A stretch of 24,885 nucleotides of DNA from CAZFDT01 sp964518335 (GTDB lineage: Bacteria; Planctomycetota; Phycisphaerae; Phycisphaerales; Phycisphaeraceae): contig CAZFDT010000073.1 in the NCBI GenBank assembly GCA_964518335.1, positions 1-24,885 of the forward strand. Reading direction: 5' to 3'. The notes beneath the pieces were generated by a model that did no database searches, was not told where the DNA came from, and was given only the letters and a program-made list of their open reading frames with translations. Position 1 is the first letter of the stretch, and the number at the start of each line of letters is the position of its first letter. Position numbers and translations under genes: made by a program. This document shows, piece by piece, positions 15,732-22,152 of the stretch.

Positions 15732-15884
15732 TCGGCAAGGCCGAGGGCCCTCTAAACGGTAAGCCGGGCACAGACACCAAATCTTGCCGCTCCACCGCAA
15801 TTGCTCTGGTCGGCTTAAGTGTCACAGACGTTACGACGATGAGTGACGCTGTGGGCCAAGGCAAAGCCCCAAGGAATCTGCACC

Positions 15885-16496
15885 TTGAACCGCGCGACAG
15901 CCTCAACGCGAATCGGATACGAGCGGCATCAGCGAGCGATCGATGTCATTGCTGCAGTGGTCGGCATCGTGGCGACGGGGCCGGTGATCGTCGCATGCGC
16001 GGCATGGGTGAAGCTGATCGACGGCGGTCCTGTGTTCTTCCGGCAGTGGCGAGTCGGGCGCGACGGATGGCTGTTCCGCATCTGGAAGCTGCGGACGATG
16101 GTCGCCGACGCCGAGGCCGACGGCGCGAAACTGGCGTGTGCGGCCGATCCGCGCGTGTTGCCCGGCTGCGGGTGGATGCGCAAGAGCCACATCGATGAGC
16201 TGCCGCAGTTGTGGAACATCCTGGTCGGTGAGATGAGCCTGGTGGGTCCGCGGCCGGAACGGCCTGAGATCCACGAGCGGGTGGCGTCATCGCTACCGCG
16301 CTTCGACGCGCGCACCCAGGGCCGCCCCGGCCTCACCGGGCTGGCCCAGGTACGCAACGGCTACACCAACGACCTGCCGGGCATGCGTCGCAAACTCGCT
16401 CTGGACCGCTGCTACCTGCGCCGGCGATCCATCCTGCTGGACCTGTGGCTCATCCTGGCTACGGCGCCCAAGCTCTGGGACCGAGCCGCACTGTGA
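15885..16496 (+). CDS. Initiating sugar (glycosyl-1-phosphate) transferase of the EPS cluster
   Basis: This polyprenyl-phosphate glycosyl-1-phosphotransferase starts the polysaccharide repeat unit by moving a sugar phosphate from a UDP-sugar to undecaprenyl phosphate in the inner membrane. One re-entrant or membrane helix (AIDVIAAVVGIVATGPVIV) is followed by the conserved cytoplasmic motifs GPVFFRQWRVGRDG, FRIWKLRTM, KSHIDELPQLWNIL, GEMSLVGPRPE and GRPGLTGLAQV. At about 203 residues it is the minimal catalytic form, lacking the N-terminal four-helix/CoA-binding-like domain of WcaJ. The TTG at 15885 has AAGGA nine bases upstream; GTG at 15843 in the same frame is the alternative. It is the first gene of the plus-strand cluster, and its stop overlaps the next start. 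Confidence 0.9.
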   Translation: MNRATASTRIGYERHQRAIDVIAAVVGIVATGPVIVACAAWVKLIDGGPVFFRQWRVGRDGWLFRIWKLRTMVADAEADGAKLACAADPRVLPGCGWMRKSHIDELPQLWNILVGEMSLVGPRPERPEIHERVASSLPRFDARTQGRPGLTGLAQVRNGYTNDLPGMRRKLALDRCYLRRRSILLDLWLILATAPKLWDRAAL

Positions 16497-17296
16497 TGCA
16501 GACGACGCCCATGAAAGAAGCCGCCATGCCGACTCGACGCACCATCCTGAAAATCGTCAAGCTCATCGCCATGGCGATGGCGGGCGCGACGGTGCTGGCA
16601 GGATGCACGCGCTACCACGACTACAGCGCCTTCGTGCGCGAGCCGCGGCCGGTGGCGTCCGAACAGACTTATCTGCTGGAGCCACCCGACGAAATTCAGA
16701 TCAGCTCACGACGCGTGCGGGAAATCGCCAGTCACTACGAGCGGATTCGACCCGATGGCAAGGTGACGCTGCCGCTGCTGGGTAGCGTCTATGCGGCAGG
16801 CAAAACACCCGAGCAGTTGCGCGCGGAACTGGAAGTGCTGGCGGCCAAGTACTACGAGGACGCCGATGTCAACGTGAAGGTCACGAGCTTTGCCAGCAAA
16901 AAGGTGTTTGTGTTCGGCGAGGTGTTGGCGCCTGGGCCGTACCCCTACACGGGGAGCAACACGGTGCTGGGCACGCTCGCCCGCGCACAGCCCAATCGCC
17001 TAGCCGATCCGGGCCGCATCCACATTCTGCGCCCCAGCCCCGACGGCGACCTGGTCCGTCGCATGACCATCAGTCTCGACCAGATGATCAAGACCGGCGA
17101 CACCACGCTCGATGTGGTCATGCAGGAAGGTGACATCATTTATGTGCCCGCCAACATGCTGGCGGCGACGGGCCTGGCGATCCAGCAACTGCTCCTGCCT
17201 CTGCAGCCGGCAGTGGCGACCGTGCAGGCGCCGACGCAGATCTACAGCTACGGCACGCAACAGCCCTATCAGAACGGAGAAGGCAATTCGCCCTGA
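16496..17296 (+). CDS. Wza-like polysaccharide export lipoprotein
   Basis: The protein has 266 residues, with a basic N-terminus, hydrophobic stretch and lipobox VLAGC (Cys37 from this start), so it should be a lipoprotein of the outer membrane or periplasm. The poly-export domain follows (YLLEPPDEIQISS, RIRPDGKVTLPLLGSVYAAG, TPEQLRAELEV), then an SLBB-type domain (KKVFVFGEVLAPGPYPYTG) and the closing EGDIIYVP motif. It would form the export channel with the Wzz-like protein. It is shorter than E. coli Wza (about 380) and has a Gln/Tyr/Pro-rich tail instead of an obvious outer-membrane helix. The start overlaps the previous stop as TGATG; ATGs at 16511 and 16526 also fit before the signal sequence. 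Confidence 0.9.
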   Translation: MQTTPMKEAAMPTRRTILKIVKLIAMAMAGATVLAGCTRYHDYSAFVREPRPVASEQTYLLEPPDEIQISSRRVREIASHYERIRPDGKVTLPLLGSVYAAGKTPEQLRAELEVLAAKYYEDADVNVKVTSFASKKVFVFGEVLAPGPYPYTGSNTVLGTLARAQPNRLADPGRIHILRPSPDGDLVRRMTISLDQMIKTGDTTLDVVMQEGDIIYVPANMLAATGLAIQQLLLPLQPAVATVQAPTQIYSYGTQQPYQNGEGNSP

Positions 17297-17302
17297 CCGA
17301 CG

Positions 17303-18946
17303 ATGACACGCACGCCCCCCACATCCTCGCAGCACATGCCCGACATCTGGTCGATGCTGCGCCGACACCGCATGCGTTTTGCGCTGGCGGCGTTCGTGGG
17401 CGCGCTGGCGACCCTCGTCGGCGGGTTCTTCCTCCCCCGCCAATACCAGGCCGAGGCCGTGTTTGAACGCCGCAACGACATGGTGCTCACCGAAATCACC
17501 AACACCGGCGCCAGCCGCTCGTTTCAGAACCCGCGCCAGTCGCTGGTGAAGGAGCTCACCGGCGACGTGGCGATCGATGCGACCGTGGACCGCGTCGCCG
17601 AAGAGCTGTCCCGGCACGGCCGCCAACTGGATCCCATCGCGCGTGACCGTCTGCGCGCGGAGCTGCGGCGAAGGCTGCACGTCTCCTTCGACTTCGCCAC
17701 CGATCCGGCGGATCGGGTACGGCTGTCGTTCACCGGCCCCGACCCGCTCATCGCCCAACTGGCGGTCAACACGCTGGTGGAAATCTACATCGAGCAGACG
17801 CGCAGCGCGATGGACGCACGCCTGCGCGAGTCGGCGACATTCTTCACCGGCGAAGTGTCGCGCTGCCGCCAGCACATCGCCCAACTCGAAGACAAGCTCC
17901 TTGCGTTCGAGCTCGAGCACTCACAGCTCATGCCCGACAACCCCCACAGCCTGCAGTCCGTGGTGGGCGACATGCAGAAACTCCTGGTGGAGGCCCGTCA
18001 GGCCCACGAGTCGGCGCGGCTTCGCGTCGAGGCGCTGCAGGCGCAGCTCGACGCCACGCCAAAGACCACGCCCACCATCACGCGCACGAAAAACCCGGAA
18101 TTGACCCGGCTGGAGGATCGCCTTCGCCAGCTCGACGCGCAGCGATCGCGTCACCTGCTGGTCGATCGTATGCGGCCGGAGCATCCCGATGTGGTGGCGG
18201 TTGAGCACCAGATGCAGGCGCTGCGCGAGCAGATCGCCGGCACCGAAGCCGAGGTGGTGTCGGCGACGACCTACAGCGACAACCTGCGCCATGCGGAGAT
18301 CGCACTGCTGTTGGCCCAGAGCGAGTCGGAGCAGTTGGCCTCGGCGGGCCAGATTCAGGTACTGGAGAACGAGCTGGTCGAAGCCGGGCAGCGGACGGAC
18401 GCCCTCTATCCTGTGCGAGCCGAGTACAAGGCCATCACGCGCGAAGTCGCACAAGCGCAGCGGCAGTTGCAGTTCTGGGAAGACAACCTTCGGCGCGTGC
18501 AGATGACATTGTCGGCTGAGCACGGCAACCGCGGCGTGCAGCTTGCCTTCATCAAGCCCAGCGGCGAAGTGAGACGGCCGGCGTCCCCCAATTTCACGCA
18601 GGTCGCGCTCGCCGCCGCTATGGCCGCCATCGCCACGGGAACGCTCAGTGTCTTCCTGGCCCACCGTGCCGACCGCTCGACCGACGACCCCGAGAAGCTG
18701 GCGCGCGAACTGGACCTGCCGCTGCTGGGTAGTGTCGGGCCCATTGTCACCGCGGCGCAGAGGCGCGTGCAGTGGCTGCGCGACTGGGTGATCGTGCCGA
18801 CCCAGATTGGCGCCATGGCGGCGATTGTGCTCGTGCTCACGGGCGCATCGTACGTGGCGCTGGAGCGGCCCGACGTGTGGAGCCGCGCCGCCGCCAAGCT
18901 GCAGCATGGGACCGCCACACTGGGTCTGACGCAGGGGGAACGCTGA
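17303..18946 (+). CDS. Wzz/GNVR-type polysaccharide chain-length determinant
   Basis: This 547-residue polysaccharide co-polymerase controls chain length and links the inner-membrane machinery to the export channel. A membrane helix (about 26-46) is followed by the Wzz N-terminal strand region (PRQYQAEAVFE), then long coiled-coil segments (about 175-400), a Pro/Ser-containing GNVR-like region (IKPSGEVRRPASPN) and a second helix (about 431-453). A third hydrophobic helix (about 502-522) near the C-terminus goes beyond the usual two-helix Wzz. No kinase domain is fused; the kinase is encoded two genes on. The start lies six bases after the wza stop with no clear ribosome site, so coupling is likely. 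ATG at 17336 is an alternative. Confidence 0.88.
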   Translation: MTRTPPTSSQHMPDIWSMLRRHRMRFALAAFVGALATLVGGFFLPRQYQAEAVFERRNDMVLTEITNTGASRSFQNPRQSLVKELTGDVAIDATVDRVAEELSRHGRQLDPIARDRLRAELRRRLHVSFDFATDPADRVRLSFTGPDPLIAQLAVNTLVEIYIEQTRSAMDARLRESATFFTGEVSRCRQHIAQLEDKLLAFELEHSQLMPDNPHSLQSVVGDMQKLLVEARQAHESARLRVEALQAQLDATPKTTPTITRTKNPELTRLEDRLRQLDAQRSRHLLVDRMRPEHPDVVAVEHQMQALREQIAGTEAEVVSATTYSDNLRHAEIALLLAQSESEQLASAGQIQVLENELVEAGQRTDALYPVRAEYKAITREVAQAQRQLQFWEDNLRRVQMTLSAEHGNRGVQLAFIKPSGEVRRPASPNFTQVALAAAMAAIATGTLSVFLAHRADRSTDDPEKLARELDLPLLGSVGPIVTAAQRRVQWLRDWVIVPTQIGAMAAIVLVLTGASYVALERPDVWSRAAAKLQHGTATLGLTQGER

Positions 18947-19812
18947 TGTACGAACGCTTCTTCAATCTGGCGATGGCGCCTTTCGAAAGCACGCCCGATC
19001 CCGCGTTTTTTTTCGAGAGCGAGCAGCACCGCGAGGCGCTGGCGGCAGTCGAGTATGCCATTCGCGCCCGCAAGAGCGTGGTGGTCATCACCGGCGACCT
19101 GGGCGCGGGCAAAACCACCGTCACGCGCACGGTCACACATCGCTGCGGGGGCGACGCCATGCTCGTGCCGCTGTTCTTCGGCATCACCCATCGCCATGAA
19201 CTGCTTCGCCACGCCCTGCACGCACTGGGGCACGACACACCACGCGATGCCGAGCACTGGGAGCTCGTCGAAACGCTGCGCGATGCACTGCACGACAGAC
19301 GTGGCCAGGGCAAACCCGTCGTGCTCGTGATCGATGAGGCCCAAACCCTCAGCAACGACGTTCTCGACGAGCTGCGACTGCTGACCAACCTCGACGCGGT
19401 GCAAATCGTGCTCGTGGGCCAGAACGAGCTGCTGGAACGCCTGGCCGATCCATCTCTCGCGGCGCTGCGGCAGCGCGTGGCGATGGCGCGGCGGCTGACA
19501 GCGTTCGACCCACGCACAACCAACGCCTACATCCAGCACCGGCTGCGCTTGGCCGCCGATGATGGCAAGCCCGGTGCGACATTCCGGGGCGACGCCGTCG
19601 TGGCGATCTACCGGCACAGCCTGGGCGTGCCTCGCATCATCAATACCGTGTGTGATCACGCTCTGTTGCTGGGATTTGTCCGCCAGCAGCGCACGATCAC
19701 CGCCCCGATCGTCGAGGCTGTGCTCAGTGACATGGTGACACAGTGGACCGATCATCAGCCGCTGGCGCGGATCGCGCCGCAGCCGACGACCCGACTGGCC
19801 AGGAGCGCGTGA
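18946..19812 (+). CDS. ExeA/TniB-type AAA ATPase of the EPS cluster
   Basis: The 288-residue protein begins MYERFFNLAMAPFESTPDP, the N-terminal signature of general-secretion ATPases (ExeA/GspA type) and of ATPases in exosortase-associated EPS loci. Walker A is TGDLGAGKTT (about 49-58), Walker B VVLVIDEAQ (about 125-133), and the sensor region is QIVLVGQNELLERL. A lid domain follows (GVPRIINTVCDHALLLGF). In ExeA the ATPase helps assemble an outer-membrane secretin. Here it may help assemble or energise the export complex. It lacks the peptidoglycan-binding domain of ExeA. Its ATG overlaps the previous stop (TGATG) with GGGGGAA upstream, so it is clearly part of the operon. Confidence 0.87.
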   Translation: MYERFFNLAMAPFESTPDPAFFFESEQHREALAAVEYAIRARKSVVVITGDLGAGKTTVTRTVTHRCGGDAMLVPLFFGITHRHELLRHALHALGHDTPRDAEHWELVETLRDALHDRRGQGKPVVLVIDEAQTLSNDVLDELRLLTNLDAVQIVLVGQNELLERLADPSLAALRQRVAMARRLTAFDPRTTNAYIQHRLRLAADDGKPGATFRGDAVVAIYRHSLGVPRIINTVCDHALLLGFVRQQRTITAPIVEAVLSDMVTQWTDHQPLARIAPQPTTRLARSA

Positions 19813-20639
19813 TGGGATATCTCTTCGACGCCATGCAGAAAGCCAGGCCCGCCGCCGTGGCGCCCTCCGAGGCGACGCCGACGACAGACGACGCCTCCCT
19901 CGAACCGATTCAGCTTGATCCGCGTCAACTGCGCCGCATCGACGAGCGCATTGTGGTTTGGGCCGATCCGGCCGGTCTGGAGGCCGAGGAATACCGCGCC
20001 ATCCGCACGGGTCTGCTCGCACGATGGCAGCACAAGCGGCATCTATCGCATGTGATCAGCTCGGCTGTCCCGCAGGAAGGCAAGACCATCACCAGCCTGA
20101 ATCTGGCGGCGAGCCTGGGTGAGTTGAGTGATCGCACATGCGTGGTGGTGGAGGCGGATCTGCGCCTGCCGATGTTCGCCAAGCTACTGGGGCTGCCAAC
20201 GGGTCCCGGGCTGGTCGAGCTGCTTCGCGGCGACGCAACGCTCGGGCAGGTGCTTGTGCCGATCGCCGGGCGCCAAGTATGGGTGCTGCCTGCCGGCGCC
20301 GACACGGGCGGATCGGCGGCGCAATTGATGTCGGGGCCAGCCATGGCGGACACGGTCAGTCAACTGCAGCGGCGCTTCGATCACGTGGTGCTCGACACTC
20401 CGCCGGTGAACGCCGTCGCCGACGCCGGAGTGATCGGCGCGCTGTGCGATGAGGTCATACTCGTGGCGAGAATGCAGCGGACGCCGGTGCCGCTGATCGA
20501 GCAGGCTCGTCGCACGCTGGCGCAGGCCCAGGCGAAGATCGCCGGGGTCATCGCCACTGGCGCCGCCGCGCGAACGCAGGCGTATGGATACGGGTATCGG
20601 TACGGTCGCTATGCCACGGCGATGCGTCGCGCCGCGTGA
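19812..20639 (+). CDS. BY-kinase (CpsD/Wzc-type) tyrosine autokinase
   Basis: The 275-residue protein begins MGYLFDAMQKAR, like the stand-alone kinases of exosortase-associated EPS loci. The regulatory loop region EEYRAIRTGLL is followed by Walker A SAVPQEGKT (84-92), a Walker A' element VVVEADLRLP (111-120) and Walker B HVVLDTPPV (191-199). The C-terminus has five tyrosines in ten residues (258, 260, 262, 264, 267), the expected autophosphorylation cluster. In Wzc/CpsD systems, cycles of tail phosphorylation control oligomerisation with the Wzz partner and polymer length. The Walker A' usually reads D-A-D; here the first Asp is Glu114. Start TGATG overlaps the ATPase stop, with AGGAG upstream. 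Confidence 0.88.
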   Translation: MGYLFDAMQKARPAAVAPSEATPTTDDASLEPIQLDPRQLRRIDERIVVWADPAGLEAEEYRAIRTGLLARWQHKRHLSHVISSAVPQEGKTITSLNLAASLGELSDRTCVVVEADLRLPMFAKLLGLPTGPGLVELLRGDATLGQVLVPIAGRQVWVLPAGADTGGSAAQLMSGPAMADTVSQLQRRFDHVVLDTPPVNAVADAGVIGALCDEVILVARMQRTPVPLIEQARRTLAQAQAKIAGVIATGAAARTQAYGYGYRYGRYATAMRRAA

Positions 20640-20740
20640 TACGACCACATGTGCGGACGACGGGGCGGTTGGGAGAAGGACGTCGCGGTCAGCGTGGGCC
20701 GCGGCGGGACAGGCGACTGGGTCAGGGGTTGGGGGTAGTC

Positions 20741-21424
20741 ATGCATCCATGTGCGAAACAGGCCAAGCCGACCATGCTCTTGCTCAGCCCGTGTCTGCCT
20801 GATGAACAGGGGACCAACGGTCACCGGCGCGCATGGAAGCTGCTGCAATGGGCCGGCCACACGCATCGCGTGACGCTGGTGGCGACTGCCGATGAGGCGT
20901 TGCATCTGAGCCGGTGGCGACAATTGTCGCAGTCTGCCGAGCGGATCGAGCTACTGCCGACTGCAAGTCCGATCTTGCGACTGCAACATCGTCTGCGACG
21001 GTGGCTGCGCCAACCCGACGAGACGCCGGCGTTGCGTATGGACCGCCACAGTTCGTTGGCGCGGCGCTACGATGCGGCGCTATGCCTGTCACCGCAGTGG
21101 TGGCCTGAGTTCCGTGGCGTCAACGCCGCGGTGCGAATGTGCGATCTGCGTCCGGCCGACACCGTGCTGGCCCGCGCCATCGCTCAGGAGGCGCATGTGG
21201 TTCTGATCTCGCCGCAGCAGGCGCGGGCGTTGGTCCGCCCCGCCGCTCGCGTGGTCCGCATCCTGGATACTTCGGACACGCTGGCGCAGCGTGTGGCCGC
21301 GCACCGTCTGAGCCTGGCCGCTACGTCCACGACCATGGCCGATTCCCCGTCGCCGCCGCAACATCCGCCTCACGTCCACGTGGACTGGAAACTGGGACCC
21401 AGCCCGCATCGCCTGGCGGCGTAA
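20741..21424 (+). CDS. Shortened GT-B glycosyltransferase-like protein (N-terminal domain only)
   Basis: This 227-residue protein starts, after a short leader, with MLLLSPCLPDEQGTNGHRRA and THRVTLVATADEA. That is the pattern of the N-terminal Rossmann domain of GT4-type enzymes, especially the exosortase-locus glycosyltransferases that begin with a P-x-x-x-G-x-x-R motif. A second strand-helix set follows (YDAALCLSPQWWPEF, VVLISPQQARALV, VVRILDTSDT). The C-terminal nucleotide-sugar-binding domain (EX7E region) is missing; instead the last 45 residues or so are low-complexity Ser/Pro/His. No downstream frame continues the domain, so this is a truncation rather than a simple frameshift. It may be a non-catalytic partner or a decaying gene. 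The ATG at 20741 follows GGGGGTAGTC. It lies 101 bases after the kinase gene. Confidence 0.6.
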   Translation: MHPCAKQAKPTMLLLSPCLPDEQGTNGHRRAWKLLQWAGHTHRVTLVATADEALHLSRWRQLSQSAERIELLPTASPILRLQHRLRRWLRQPDETPALRMDRHSSLARRYDAALCLSPQWWPEFRGVNAAVRMCDLRPADTVLARAIAQEAHVVLISPQQARALVRPAARVVRILDTSDTLAQRVAAHRLSLAATSTTMADSPSPPQHPPHVHVDWKLGPSPHRLAA

Positions 21425-21519
21425 ACGCGACAGCGAACGAAAGATCACCCGACACTCGCTCTTCGCCGGTCCGCCCTTCGGCCCTTTCAGACATCCGGCC
21501 ACAGCGGCAGGCGATGGTC

Positions 21520-21525
21520 TAGAAT
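21520..21525 (+). promoter_or_regulatory. Candidate -10 box giving a leaderless mRNA (exported protein pair)
   Basis: TAGAAT, five of six bases matching consensus, ends six bases before the ATG at 21532. No Shine-Dalgarno sequence is present. Confidence 0.5.
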
Positions 21526-21531
21526 GTCGCG

Positions 21532-22152
21532 ATGCCCAAGCCGACAGTCATAGCAGATGAGCGGGTGCGGTCGGTCGTGATTGCGCTGGTGATGGCGGTT
21601 CTGTTCGCCGCGTCGCTGGCGGCGGCGGCAGCGATTTCGGCGTCGTCAGCGACCGTGGCCCTGGAACTGGCCAACCTGTCGCTGCGCGTGCCTCAACGAT
21701 GGAAACAACAGCAGCCCCAGCCGCCCGTGCCGGGGTTCGATCCCCAGATTCTGCTGCAGGATCCGGCCGACCCCGGTCGAGGCCTGTTCGTCGGGCACAC
21801 GAGCCTGCGCGTCGCCCAGAACGCCCAGGTCATGCTCGCCGTGGCGCTCAACACCCTCGCCCGGCCGGCGGGTTCCGACGTCCGCCGCGAACAGGTCATC
21901 GACTCCTTTCGCCTGCACAACCTCACTGGTGCACGGGCCACTGTCATCGACCGATCTGCTGGACAACTGCAGCACCACGAGCTGGCGGTGCTCACCGGCA
22001 ACGGGCTGAGCCACTGGGTCATCCATGCCGTCACGACGCATCCCGACGCCGACCAGGCCCACGCCATGATCGCCCGCGACCGTGTGATCTTCGATACGAT
22101 TCTCCGCAGCGCCCGCCCGGTGGCGTCTGACCAGGAGGACTCCTCCCAATGA
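21532..22152 (+). CDS. Exported or membrane-anchored protein of unknown function, possible PsbP/DcrB-like fold
   Basis: This is a 206-residue protein. A hydrophobic Ala-rich helix (about 15-38) serves as a signal or anchor. The rest looks like a small alpha/beta domain: SLRVPQRWKQ, then LQDPADPGRGLFVGHTSL, a helix, GARATVIDRSAGQ, HHELAVLTGNGLSHWVIHAV and a final helix DRVIFDTILRSAR. This order of elements matches the N-terminal half of the next protein (ARLRF, WTLVQALIML-HVAVLHMD, FDTLVKSVQI), suggesting they are related. Small lipoproteins of the DcrB/PsbP-like fold have a similar layout, but I cannot name the family. Its stop overlaps the next gene start as ATGA. Function unknown. Confidence 0.7.
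   Translation: MPKPTVIADERVRSVVIALVMAVLFAASLAAAAAISASSATVALELANLSLRVPQRWKQQQPQPPVPGFDPQILLQDPADPGRGLFVGHTSLRVAQNAQVMLAVALNTLARPAGSDVRREQVIDSFRLHNLTGARATVIDRSAGQLQHHELAVLTGNGLSHWVIHAVTTHPDADQAHAMIARDRVIFDTILRSARPVASDQEDSSQ
22134..22146 (+). promoter_or_regulatory. Hairpin covering the Shine-Dalgarno sequence of the second exported-protein gene
   Basis: GGAGG (22134-22138), ACT, CCTCC (22142-22146) form a perfect five-pair hairpin that hides the ribosome site ten bases before the ATG at 22149. A ribosome finishing the upstream gene would open it, so expression should depend on upstream translation. Confidence 0.55.

Noticed and set aside
21139..21522. Possible frameshifted C-terminal domain of the glycosyltransferase-like protein
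   Set aside because: The overlapping frame is low-complexity and shows no nucleotide-sugar-binding motif, so a frameshift does not explain the short protein.
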